64,000 nucleotides of DNA from Onthophagus taurus (Eukaryota > Arthropoda > Insecta > Coleoptera > Scarabaeidae): assembly GCF_036711975.1 (NCBI RefSeq), contig NC_091976.1:11718001-11782000 (forward strand), in the 5' to 3' direction. Position 1 is the stretch's first letter. Each line of letters opens with the position of its first letter. Under the pieces are notes generated by a model. The model saw only the letters and a list, made by a program, of their open reading frames with translations, searched no databases and was not told the DNA's origin. The translations under genes and the position numbers were made by a program. Below, in pieces: positions 1-15,000 of the stretch.

Positions 1-3000
1 TCAAACATGGCTCAGAACGGCGTATAACGTCATAATATCACGTTTTGGGCACATTTTGTTTTTTATCTCCAACATGCTCCAACAAGTCATTTGGCGCCTG
101 AATATCACAAATATGGTCAACAGAATTATCGGAACCAAAAGTGATGGAAAGTTCAAACATGGCTCAGAACAGCGTATAACGTCATAATATCACGTTTTGA
201 GCACATTTCGTTTTTTATCTCCAACATGCTCCAAGATGACATTTGGCCCCTGAATATCACAAATATGGTCAACAGAATTATCGGAACCAAAAGTGATGGA
301 AAGTTCAAACATGGCTCAGAACGGCGTATAACGTCATAATATCACGTTTTGAGCACATTGTGTTTTTTATCTCCAACATGCTCCAATGTGACATTTGGCA
401 TCTGAATATCACATATATGGTCGACAGAATTACCGGAACCAAAAGTGATAGAAAGTTCAAACATGTCTCAGAACGGCGTATAACGTCATAATATCACGTT
501 TTGGGCACATTTTGTTTTTTAACTCCAACATGCTCCAATACGACATATGGCCCCTGAATATCACAAATATGGTCAACAGAATTACCGGAACAAAAAGTGA
601 TAGAAAGTTCAAACATGACTCAGAACGGCGTATAACGTCATAATATCACGTTTTGGGCACATTTTGTTTTTTATCTCCAACACGCTCCAACAAGTCATTT
701 GGCGCCTGAATATCACAAATATGGTCAACAGAATTATCGGAACCATAAGTGATGGAAAGTTCAAACATGGCTCAGAACGGCGTATAACGTCATAATATCA
801 CGTTTTGAGCACATTTCGTTTTTTATCTCCAACATGCTCCAATGTGACATTTGGCATCTGAATATCACATATATGGTCGACAGAATTACCGAAACCAAAA
901 GTGATAGAAAGTTCAAACATGGCTCAGAACGGCGTATAACGTCATAATATCACGTTTTGGGCACATTTTGTTTTTTATCTCCAACATGCTCCAACAAGTC
1001 ATTTGGCGCCTGAATATCACAAATATGGTCAACAGAATTATCGGAACCAAAAGTGATGGAAAGTTCAAACATGGCTCAGAACAGCGTATAACGTCATAAT
1101 ATCACGTTTTGAGCACATTTCGTTTTTTATCTCCAACATGCTCCAAGATGACATTTGGCCCCTGAATATCACAAATATGGTCAACAGAATTATCGGAACC
1201 AAAAGTGATGGAAAGTTCAAACATGGCTCAGAACGGCGTATAACGTCATAATATCACGTTTTCGGCACATTTTGTTTTTTATCTCCAACATGCTCCAATC
1301 TGACATTTGGCGCCTGAATATCACAAATATGGTGGATAGAATTGCCGGAACCAAAAGTGATAGAAAGTTCAAACATGGCACAGAACGGCGTATAACGTCA
1401 TAATATCACGTTTTGGGCACATTTTGTTTTTTATCTCCAACATGCTCCAACATGTCATTTGGCGCCTGAATATCACAAATATGCTCAACAGAATTACCGG
1501 AACCAAAAGTGATAGAAAGTTCAAACATGGCTCAGAACGGCGTATAACGTCATAATATCACGTTTTGAGCACATTGTGTTTTTTATCTCCAACATGCTCC
1601 AATGTGACATTTGGCATCTGAATATCACATATATGGTCGACAGAATTACCGGAACCAAAAGTGATAGAAAGTTCAAACATGTCTCAGAACGGCGTATAAC
1701 GTCATAATATCACGTTTTGGGCACATTTTGTTTTTTAACTCCAACATGCTCCAATACGACATATGGCCCCTGAATATCACAAATATGGTCAACAGAATTA
1801 CCGGAACAAAAAGTGATAGAAAGTTCAAACATGTCTCAGAACGGCGTATAACGTCATAATATCACGTTTTGGGCACATTTTGTTTTTTATCTCCAACATG
1901 CTCCAATATGACATTTGGCATCTGAATATCACATATATGGTCGACAGAATTACCAGAACCAAAAGTGATGGAAAGTTCAAACATGGCTCAGAACGGCGTA
2001 TAACGTCATAATATCACGTTTTGAGTACATTTTGTTTTTTATCTCCAACATGCTCCAATATGACATTTGGCATCTGAATATCACATATATGGTCGACAGA
2101 ATGACCGGAACCAAAAGTGATAGAAAGTTCAAACATGTCTCAGAACGGCGTATAACGTCATAATATCACGTTTTGGGCACATTTTGTTTTTTATCTCCAA
2201 CATGCTCCAAGATGACATTTGGCCCGTGAATATCACATATATGGTCGACAGAATTACCGGAACCAAAAGTGATAGAAAGTTCAAACATGTCTCAGAACGG
2301 CGTATAACGTCATAATATCACGTTTTGGGCACATTTTGTTTTTTATTTCCAACATGCTCCAATGTGATATTTGGCATCTGAATATCACATATATGGTCGA
2401 CAGAATTACCGGAACCAAAAGTGATAGAAAGTTCAAACATGTCTCAGAACGGTGTATAACGTCATAATATCACGTTTTGGGCACATTTTGTTTTTTATCT
2501 CCAACATGCTCCAACATATCATTTGGCGCCTGAATATCACAAATATGGTCAACAGAATTACCGGAACCAAAAGTGATAGAAAGTTCAAACATGGCTCAGA
2601 ACGGCGTATAACGTCATAATATCACGTTTTGGGCACATTTTGTTTTTTATCTCCAACATGCTCCAACATGTCATTTGGCGCCTGAATATCACAAATTTCG
2701 TCAACACAATTATCGGAACCACAAGTGATGGAAAGTTCAAAAATGGCTCAGAACGGCGTATAACGTCATAATATCACGTTTTGGGCACATTTTGTTTTTT
2801 ATCTTCAACATGCTCCAACATGTCATTTGGCGCCTGAATATCACAAATATGGTCAACAGAATTATCGGAACCAAAAGTGATAGAAAGTTCAAACATGGCT
2901 CAGAACGGCGTATAACGTCATAATATCACGTTATGGGCACATTTTGTTTTTTATCTCCAACATGCTCCAAGATGACATTTGGCCCGTGAATATCACATAT

Positions 3001-6000
3001 ATGGTCGACAGAATTACCGGAACCAAAAGTGATAGAAAGTTCAAACATGTCTCAGAACGGCGTATAACGTCATAATATCACGTTTTGGGCACATTTTGTT
3101 TTTTATTTCCAACATGCTCCAATGTGATATTTGGCATCTGAATATCACATATATGGTCGACAGAATTACCGGAACCAAAAGTGATAGAAAGTTCAAACAT
3201 GTCTCAGAACGGTGTATAACGTCATAATATCACGTTTTGGGCACATTTTGTTTTTTATCTCCAACATGCTCCAACATATCATTTGGCGCCTGAATATCAC
3301 AAATATGGTCAACAGAATTACCGGAACCAAAAGTGATAGAAAGTTCAAACATGGCTCAGAACGGCGTATAACGTCATAATATCACGTTTTGGGCACATTT
3401 TGTTTTTTATCTCCAACATGCTCCAACATGTCATTTGGTGCCTGAATATCACAAATTTCGTCAACAGAATTATCGGAACCACAAGTGATGGAAAGTTCAA
3501 ACATGGCTCAGAACGGCGTATAACGTCACAATATCACGTTTTGGGCACATTTTGTTTTTTATCTTCAACATGCTCCAACATGTCATTTGGCGCCTGAATA
3601 TCACAAATATGGTCAACAGAATTATCGGAACCAAAAGTGATAGAAAGTTCAAACATGGCTCAGAACGGCATATAACGTCATAATATCACGTTATGGGCAC
3701 ATTTTGTTTTTTATCTCCAACATGTTCCAATGTGACATTTGGCATCTGAATATCACATATATGGTCGACAGAATTACCGGAACCAAAAGTGATAGAAAGT
3801 TCAAACATGGCTCAGAACAGCGTATAACGTCATAATATCACGTTTTGAGCACATTTCGTTTTTTATCTCCAACATGCTCCAAGATGACATTTGGCCCCTG
3901 AATATCACAAATATGGTCAACAGAATTATCGGAACCAAAAGTGATGGAAAGTTCAAACATGGCTCAGAACGGCGTATAACGTCATAATATCACGTTTTCG
4001 GCACATTTTGTTTTTTATCTCCAACATGCTCCAATCTGACATTTGGCGCCTGAATATCACAAATATGGTGGATAGAATTGCCGGAACCAAAAGTGATAGA
4101 AAGTTCAAACATGGCACAGAACGGCGTATAACGTCATAATATCACGTTTTGGGCACATTTTGTTTTTTATCTCCAACATGCTCCAACATGTCATTTGGCG
4201 CCTGAATATCACAAATATGCTCAACAGAATTACCGGAACCAAAAGTGATAGAAAGTTCAAACATGGCTCAGAACGGCGTATAACGTCATAATATCACGTT
4301 TTGAGCACATTGTGTTTTTTATCTCCAACATGCTCCAATGTGACATTTGGCATCTGAATATCACATATATGGTCGACAGAATTACCGGAACCAAAAGTGA
4401 TAGAAAGTTCAAACATGTCTCAGAACGGCGTATAACGTCATAATATCACGTTTTGGGCACATTTTGTTTTTTAACTCCAACATGCTCCAATACGACATAT
4501 GGCCCCTGAATATCACAAATATGGTCAACAGAATTACCGGAACAAAAAGTGATAGAAAGTTCAAACATGTCTCAGAACGGCGTATAACGTCATAATATCA
4601 CGTTTTGGGCACATTTTGTTTTTTATCTCCAACATGCTCCAATATGACATTTGGCATCTGAATATCACATATATGGTCGACAGAATTACCAGAACCAAAA
4701 GTGATGGAAAGTTCAAACATGGCTCAGAACGGCGTATAACGTCATAATATCACGTTTTGAGTACATTTTGTTTTTTATCTCCAACATGCTCCAATATGAC
4801 ATTTGGCATCTGAATATCACATATATGGTCGACAGAATGACCGGAACCAAAAGTGATAGAAAGTTCAAACATGTCTCAGAACGGCGTATAACGTCATAAT
4901 ATCACGTTTTGGGCACATTTTGTTTTTTATCTCCAACATGCTCCAAGATGACATTTGGCCCGTGAATATCACATATATGGTCGACAGAATTACCGGAACC
5001 AAAAGTGATAGAAAGTTCAAACATGTCTCAGAACGGCGTATAACGTCATAATATCACGTTTTGGGCACATTTTGTTTTTTATTTCCAACATGCTCCAATG
5101 TGATATTTGGCATCTGAATATCACATATATGGTCGACAGAATTACCGGAACCAAAAGTGATAGAAAGTTCAAACATGTCTCAGAACGGTGTATAACGTCA
5201 TAATATCACGTTTTGGGCACATTTTGTTTTTTATCTCCAACATGCTCCAACATATCATTTGGCGCCTGAATATCACAAATATGGTCAACAGAATTACCGG
5301 AACCAAAAGTGATAGAAAGTTCAAACATGGCTCAGAACGGCGTATAACGTCATAATATCACGTTTTGGGCACATTTTGTTTTTTATCTCCAACATGCTCC
5401 AATGTGATATTTGGCATCTGAAAATCACATATATGGTCGACAGAATTACCGGAACAAAAAGTGATAGAAAGTTCAACCATGGCTCAGAACGGCGTATAAC
5501 GTCATAATATCACGTTTTGGGCGCATTTTGTTTTTTATCTCCAACATGCTCCAACATATCATTTGGCGCCTGAATATTACAAATATGGTCAACAGAATTA
5601 CCGGAACCAAAAGTGATAGAAAGTTCAAACATGGCTCAGAACGGCGTATAACGTCATAATATCACGTTTTGGGCACATTTTGTTTTTTATCTCCAACATG
5701 CTCCAACATGTCATTTGGCGCCTGTATATCACAAATTTCGTCAACAGAATTATCGGAACCACAAGTGATGGAAAGTTCAAACATGGCTCAGAACGGCGTA
5801 TAACGTCATAATATCACGTTTTGGGCACATTTTGTTTTTTATCTTCAACATGCTCTAACATGACATTTGGCGCCTGAATATCACAAATATGGTCAACAGA
5901 ATTATCGGAACCAAAAGTGATAGAAAGTTCAAACATGGCCCAGAACGGCGTATAACGTCATAATATCACGTTTTGGGCACATTTCGTTTTTTATCTCCAA

Positions 6001-9000
6001 CATGCTCCAACATGTCATTTGGCGCCTGAATATCACAAATATGCTCAACAGAATTATCGGAACCAAAAGTGATAGAAAGTTCAAACATGGCTCAGAACGG
6101 CGTATAACGTCATAATATCACGTTTTGAGCACATTTTGTTTTTTATCTCCAACATGCTCCAATGTGACATTTGGCATCTGAATATCACATATATGGTCAA
6201 CAGAATTATCGGAACCAAAAGTGATGGAAAGTTCAAACATGGCTGAGAACGGCGTATAACGTCATAATATCACGTTTTGGGCACATTTTGTTTTTTATCT
6301 CCAACATGCTCCAACATGTCATTTGGCCCCTGAATATCACAAATATGGTCAACAGAATTATCGGAACCAAAAGTGATGGAAAGTTCAAACATGGCTGAGA
6401 ACGGCGTATAACGTCATAATATCACGTTTTGGGCACATTTTGTTTTTTATCTCCAACATGCTCCAACATGTCATTTGGCGCCTGAATATCACAAATATGG
6501 ACAACAGAATTATCGGAACCAAAAGTGATGGAAAGTTCAAACATGGCTCAGAACGGCGTATAACGTCATAATATCACGTTTTGGGCATATTTTGTTTTTT
6601 ATCTCCAACATGCTCCAACATGTCACTTGGCGCCTGAATATCACAAATATGGTCAACAGAATTATCGGAACCAAAAGTGATAGAAAGTTCAAACATGGCT
6701 CAGAACGGCGTATAACGTCATAATATCACGTTTTGGGCACATTTTGTTTTTTATCTCCAACATGCTCCAACATGTCATTTGGCGCCTGAATATCACAAAT
6801 ATGCTCAACAGAATTATCCGAACCAAAAGTGATAGAAAGTTCAAACATGGCTCAGAACGGCGTATAACGTCATAATATCACGTTTTGAGCACATTTCGTT
6901 TTTTATCTCCAACATGCTCCAATGTGACATTTGGCATCTGAATATCACATATATGGTCGACAGAATTACCGAAACCAAAAGTGATAGAAAGTTCAAACAT
7001 GGCTCAGAACGGCGTATAACGTCATAATATCACGTTTTGGGCACATTTTGTTTTTTATCTCCAACATGCTCCAACAAGTCATTTGGCGCCTGAATATCAC
7101 AAATATGGTCAACAGAATTATCGGAACCAAAAGTGATGGAAAGTTCAAACATGGCTCAGAACAGCGTATAACGTCATAATATCACGTTTTGAGCACATTT
7201 CGTTTTTTATCTCCAACATGCTCCAAGATGACATTTGGCCCCTGAATATCACAAATATGGTCAACAGAATTATCGGAACCAAAAGTGATGGAAAGTTCAA
7301 ACATGGCTCAGAACGGCGTATAACGTCATAATATCACGTTTTGGGCACATTTTGTTTTTTATCTCCAACATGCTCCAATGTGACATTTGGCGCCTGAATA
7401 TCACAAATATGGTGGATAGAATTACCGGAACCAAAAGTGATAGAAAGTTCAAACATGGCACAGAACGGCGTATAACGTCATAATATCACGTTTTGGGCAC
7501 ATTTTGTTTTTTATCTCCAACATGCTCCAACATGTCATTTGGCCCCTGAATATCACAAATATGGTCAACAGAATTATCGGAACCAAAAGTGATGGAAAGT
7601 TCAAACATGGCTCAGAACGGCGTATAACGTCATAATATCACGTTTTGGGCACATTTTGTTTTTTATCTCCAACATGCTCCAATATGACATTTGGCCCCTG
7701 AATATCACAAATATGGTCAACTGAATTATCGGAACCAAAAGTGATGGAAAGTTCAAACATGGCTCAGAACGGCGTATAACGTCATAATATCACGTTTTGG
7801 GCACATTTTGTTTTTTATCTCCAACATGCTCCAATACGACATATGGCCCCTGAATATCACAAATATGGTCAACAGAATTATCGGAACCAAAAGTGATGGA
7901 AAGTTCAAACATGGCTCAGAACGGCGTATAACGTCATAATATCACGTTTTGGGCACATTTTGTTTTTTATCTCCAACATGCTCCAATGTGACATTTGGCA
8001 TCTGAATATCACATATATGGTCGACAGAATTACCGGAACCAAAAGTGATGGAAAGTTCAAACATGTCTCAGAACGGCGTATAACGTCATAATATCACGTT
8101 TTGGGCACATTTTGTTTTTTATCTCCAACATGCTCCAATACGACATATGGCCCCTGAATATCACAAATATGGTCAACAGAATTATCGGAACCAAAAGTGA
8201 TGGAAAGTTCAAACATGGCTCAGAACGGCGTATAACGTCATAATATCACGTTTTGGTCACATTTTGTTTTTTATCTCCAACATGCTGCAATGTGACATTT
8301 GGCATCTGAATATCACATATATGGTCGACAGAATTACCGAAACCAAAAGTGATAGAAAGTTCAAACATGTCTCAGAACGGCGTATAACGTCATAATATCA
8401 CGTTTTGGGCACATTTTGTTTTTTATCTCCAACATGCTCCAACATGTCATTTGGCGCCTGAATATCACAAATATGCTCAACAGAATTATCGGAACCAAAA
8501 GTAATAGAAAGTTCAAACATGGTTCAGAACGGCGTATAACGTCATAAAATCACGTTTTGGGCACATTTTGTTTTTTATCTCCAACATGCTCCAATGTGAT
8601 ATTTGGCATCTGAATATCACATATATGGTCGACAGAATTACCGGAACCAAAAGTGATAGAAAGTTCAAACATGGCTCAGAACGGCGTATAACGTCATAAT
8701 ATCACGTTTTGGGCACATTTTGTTTTTTATCTCCAACATGCTCCAACATGTCATTTGGCGCCTGAATATCACAAATATGCTCAACAGAATTATCGGAACC
8801 AAAAGTGATAGAAAGTTCAAACATGGCTCAGAACGGCGTATAACGTCATAATATCACGTTTTGGGCACATTTTGTTTTTTATCTCCAACATGCTCCAATG
8901 TGACATTTGGCGCCTGAATATCACAAATATGGTGGATAGAATTACCGGAACCAAAAGTGATAGAAAGTTCAAACATGGCTCAGAACGGCGTATAACGTCA

Positions 9001-12000
9001 TAATATCACGTTTTGGGCACATTTTGTTTTTTATCTCCAACATGCTCCAACATGTCATTTGGCGCCTGAATATCACATATATGGTCGACAGAATTACCGG
9101 AACCAAAAGTGATAGAAAGTTCAAACATGGCTCAGAACGGCGTATAACGTCATAATATCACGTTTTGGGCACATTTTGTTTTTTATCTCCAACATGCTCC
9201 AATGTGATATTTGGCATCTGAATATCACATATATGGTCGACAGAATTACCGGAACCAAAAGTGATAGAAAGTTCAAACATGGCTCAGAACGGCGTATAAC
9301 GTCATAATATCACGTTTTGGGCACATTTTGTTTTTTATCTCCAACATGCTCCAATGTGATATTTGGCATCTGAATATCACATATATGGTCGACAGAATTA
9401 CCGGAACCAAAAGTGATAGAAAGTTCAAACATGGCTCAGAACGGCGTATAACGTCATAATATCACGTTTTGGGCACATTTTGTTTTTTATCTCCAACATG
9501 CTGAAACATGTCATTTGGCGCCTGAATATCACAAATATGCTCAACAGAATTATCGGAACCAAAAGTGATAGAAAGTTCAAACATGGCTCAGAACGGCGTA
9601 TAACGTCATAAAATCACGTTTTGGGCACATTTTGTTTTTTATCTCCAACATGCTCCAATGTGATATTTGGCATCTGAATATCACATATATGGTCGACAAA
9701 ATTACCGGAACCAAAAGTGATAGAAAGTTCAAACATGGCTCAGAACGGCGTATAACGTCATAATATCACGTTTTGGGCACATTTTGTTTTTTATCTCCAA
9801 CATGCTCCAAAATGTCATTTGGCGCCTGAATATTACAAATATGGTCAACAGAATTATCGGAACCAAAAGTGATGGAAAGTTCAAACATGGCTCAGAACGG
9901 CGTATAACGTCATAATATCACGTTTTGGGCACATTTTGTTTTTTATCTCCAACATGCTCCAATATGACATTTGGCATCTGAATATCACATATATGGTCGA
10001 CAGAATTACCGGAACCAAAAGGGATAGAAAGTTCAAACATGTCTCAGAACGGCGTATAACGTCATAATATCACGTTTTGGGCACATTTTGTTTTTTATCT
10101 CCAACATGCTCCAACATGTCATTTGGCGCCTGAATATCACAAATACGGTCAACAGAATTACCGGAACAAAAAGTGATAGAAAGTTCAACCATGGCTCAGA
10201 ACGGCGTATAACGTCATAATATCACGTTTTGGGCACATTTTGTTTTTTATCTCCAGCATGCTCCAACATGTCATTTGGCGCCTGAATATCACAAATATGG
10301 TCGACAGAATTACCGGAACCAAAAGGGGTAGAAAGTTCAAACATGTCTCAGAACGGCGTATAACGTCATAATATCACGTTTTGGGCACATTTTGTTTTTT
10401 ATCTCCAACATGCTCCAACATGTCATTTGGCGCCTGAATATCACAAATATGGTCAACAGAATTACCGGAACAAAAAGTGATAGAAAGTTCAACCATGGCT
10501 CAGAACGGCGTATAACGTCATAATATCACGTTTTGGGCACATTTTGTTTTTTATCTCCAACATGCTCCAAAATGTCATTTGGCGCCTGAATATCACAAAT
10601 ATGGTCAACAGAATTATCGGAACCAAAAGTGATGGAAAGTTCAAACATGTCTCAGAACGGCGTATAACGTCATAATATCACGTTTTGGGCACATTTTGTT
10701 TTTTATCTCCAACATGCTCCAACATGTCATTTGGCGCCTGAATATCACAAATATGGTCAACAGAATTATCGGAACCAAAAGTGATGGAAAGTTCAAACAT
10801 GGCTCAGAACGGCGTATAACGTCATAAAATCACGTTTTGGGCACATTTTGTTTTTTATCTCCAACATGCTCCAATGTGATATTTGGCATCTGAATATCAC
10901 ATATATGGTCGACAGAATTACCGGAACCAAAAGTGATAGAAAGTTCAAACATGGCTCAGAACGGCGTATAACGTCATAATATCACGTTTTGGGCACATTT
11001 TGTTTTTTATCTCCAACATGCTCCAACATGTCATTTGGCGCCTGAATATCACAAATATGCTCAACAGAATTATCGGAACCAAAAGTGATAGAAAGTTCAA
11101 ACATGGCTCAGAACGGCGTATAACGTCATAATATCACGTTTTGGGCACATTTTGTTTTTTATCTCCAACATGCTCCAATGTGACATTTGGCGCCTGAATA
11201 TCACAAATATGGTGGATAGAATTACCGGAACCAAAAGTGATAGAAAGTTCAAACATGGCTCAGAACGGCGTATAACGTCATAATATCACGTTTTGGGCAC
11301 ATTTTGTTTTTTATCTCCAACATGCTCCAACATGTCATTTGGCGCCTGAATATCACATATATGGTCGACAGAATTACCGGAACCAAAAGTGATAGAAAGT
11401 TCAAACATGGCTCAGAACGGCGTATAACGTCATAATATCACGTTTTGGGCACATTTTGTTTTTTATCTCCAACATGCTCCAATGTGATATTTGGCATCTG
11501 AATATCACATATATGGTCGACAGTATTACCGGAACCAAAAGTGATAGAAAGTTCAAACATGGCTCAGAACGGCGTATAACGTCATAATATCACGTTTTGG
11601 GCACATTTTGTTTTTTATCTCCAACATGCTGAAACATGTCATTTGGCGCCTGAATATCACAAATATGCTCAACAGAATTAACGGAACCAAAAGTGATAGA
11701 AAGTTCAAACATGGCTCAGAACGGCGTATAACGTCATAAAATCACGTTTTGGGCACATTTTGTTTTTTATCTCCAACATGCTCCAATGTGATATTTGGCA
11801 TCTGAATATCACATATATGGTCGACAAAATTACCGGAACCAAAAGTGATAGAAAGTTCAAACATGGCTCAGAACGGCGTATAACGTCATAATATCACGTT
11901 TTGGGCACATTTTGTTTTTTATCTCCAACATGCTCCAAAATGTCATTTGGCGCCTGAATATTACAAATATGGTCAACAGAATTATCGGAACCAAAAGTGA

Positions 12001-15000
12001 TGGAAAGTTCAAACATGGCTCAGAACGGCGTATAACGTCATAATATCACGTTTTGGGCACATTTTGTTTTTTATCTCCAACATGCTCCAATATGACATTT
12101 GGCATCTGAATATCACATATATGGTCGACAGAATTACCGGAACCAAAAGGGATAGAAAGTTCAAACATGTCTCAGAACGGCGTATAACGTCATAATATCA
12201 CGTTTTGGGCACATTTTGTTTTTTATCTCCAACATGCTCCAACATGTCATTTGGCGCCTCAATATCACAAATATGCTCAACAGAATTATCGGAACCAAAA
12301 GTGATAGAAAGTTCAAACATGGTTCAGAACGGCGTATAACGTCATAAAATCACGTTTTGGGCACATTTTGTTTTTTATCTCCAACATGCTCCAATGTGAT
12401 ATTTGGCATCTGAACATCACATATATGGTCGACAGAATTACCGGAACCAAAAGTGATAGAAAGTTCAAACATGGCTTAGAACGGCGTATAACGTCATAAT
12501 ATCACGTTTTGGGCACATTTTGTTTTTTATCTCCAACATGCTCCAACATGTCATTTGGCGCCTGAATATCACAAATATGCTCAACAGAATTATCGGAACC
12601 AAAAGTGATAGAAAGTTCAATCATGGCTCAGAACGGCGTATAACGTCATAATATCACGTTTTGGGCACATTTTGTTTTTTATCTCCAACATGCTCCAATG
12701 TGACATTTGGCGCCTGAATATCACAAATATGGTGGATAGAACTACCGGAACCAAAAGTGATAGAAAGTTCAAACATGGCTCAGAACGGCGTATAACGTCA
12801 TAATATCACGTTTTGGGCACATTTTGTTTTTTATCTCCAACATGCTCCAACATGTCATTTGGCGCCTGAATATCACATATATGGTCGACAGAATTACCGG
12901 AACCAAAAGTGATAGAAAGTTCAAACATGGCTCAGAACGGCGTATAACGTCATAATATCACGTTTTGGGCACATTTTGTTTTTTATCTCCAACATGCTCC
13001 AATGTGATATTTGGCATCTGAATATCACATATATGGTCGACAGAATTACCGGAACCAAAAGTGATAGAAAGTTCAAACATGGCTCAGAACGGCGTATAAC
13101 GTCATGATATCACGTTTTGGGCACATTTTGTTTTTTATCTCCAACATGCTCCAACATGTCATTTGGCGCCTGAATATCACAAATATGCTCAACAGAATTA
13201 TCGGAACCAAAAGTGATAGAAAGTTCAAGCATGGTTCAGAACGGCGTATAACGTCATAAAATCACGTTTTGGGCACATTTTGTTTTTTATCTCCAACATG
13301 CTCCAATGTGATATTTGGCATCTGAATATCACATATATGGTCGACAAAATTACCGGAACCAAAAGTGATAGAAAGTTCAAACATGGCTCAGAACGGCGTA
13401 TAACGTCATGATATCACGTTTTGGGCACATTTTGTTTTTTATCTCCAACATGCTCCAACATGTCATTTGGCGCCTGAATATCACATATATGGTCGACAGA
13501 ATTACCGGAACCAAAAGTGATAGAAAGTTCAAACATGGCTCAGAACGGCGTATAACGTCATATCACGTTTTGGGCACATTTTGTTTTTTATCTCCAACAT
13601 GCTCCAATGTGATATTTGGCATCTGAATATCACATATATGGTCGACAGAATTACCGGAACCAAAAGTGATAGAAAGTTCAAACATGGCTCAGAACGGCGT
13701 ATAACGTCATGATATCACGTTTTGGGCACATTTTGTTTTTTATCTCCAACATGCTCCAACATGTCATTTGGCGCCTGAATATCACAAATATGCTCAACAG
13801 AATTATCGGAACCAAAAGTGATAGAAAGTTCAAGCATGGTTCAGAACGGCGTATAACGTCATAAAATCACGTTTTGGGCACATTTTGTTTTTTATCTCCA
13901 ACATACTCCAATGTGATATTTGGCATCTGAATATCACAAATATGGTGGATAGAATTACCGGAACCAAAAGTGATAGAAAGTTCAAACATGGCTCAGAACG
14001 GCGTATAACGTCATAATATCACGTTTTGGGCACATTTTGTTTTTTATCTCCAACATGCTCCAACATGTCATTTGGCATCTGAATATCACATATATGGTCG
14101 ACAGAATTACCGGAACCAAAAGTGATAGAAAGTTCAAACATGGCTCAGAACGGCGTATAACGTCATGATATCACGTTTTGGGCACATTTTGTTTTTTATC
14201 TCCAACATGCTCCAACATGTCATTTGGCGCCTGAATATCACAAATATGCTCAACAGAATTATCGGAACCAAAAGTGATAGAAAGTTCAAGCATGGTTCAG
14301 AACGGCGTATAACGTCATAATATCACGTTTTGGGCACATTTTGTTTTTTATCTCCAACATACTCCAATGTGATATTTGGCATCTGAATATCACAAATATG
14401 GTGGATAGAATTACCGGAACCAAAAGTGATAGAAAGTTCAAACATGGCTCAGAACGGCGTATAACGTCATAATATCACGTTTTGGGCACATTTTGTTTTT
14501 TATCTCCAACATGCTCCAATACGACATATGGCCCCTGAATATCACAAATATGGTCAACAGAATTACCGGAACAAAAAGTGATGGAAAGTTCAAACATGTC
14601 TCAGAACGGCGTATAACGTCATAATATCACGTTTTGGGCACATTCTGTTTTTTATCTCCAACATGCTGCAATGTGACATTTGGCGCCTGAATATCACAAA
14701 TATGGTGGATAGAATTACCGGAACCAAAAGTGATAGAAAGTTCAAACATGGCTCAGAACGGCGTATAACGTCATAATATCACGTTTTGGGCGCATTTTGT
14801 TTTTTATCTCCAACATGCTCCAATGTGACATTTGGCGCCTGAATATCACAAATATGGTGGATAGAATTACCGGAACCAAAAGTGATAGAAAGTTCAAACA
14901 TGGCTCAGAACGGCGTATAACGTCATAATATCACGTTTTGGGCACATTTTGTTTTTTATCTCCAACATGCTCCAATGTGACATTTGGCGCCTGAATATCA

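Noticed and set aside
13408-13626. 72-codon open frame in the satellite, repeated at 19486, 21763 and 24344
   Set aside because: By-product of the 149-bp monomer variant changing the frame. It copies the repeat and has no gene features.
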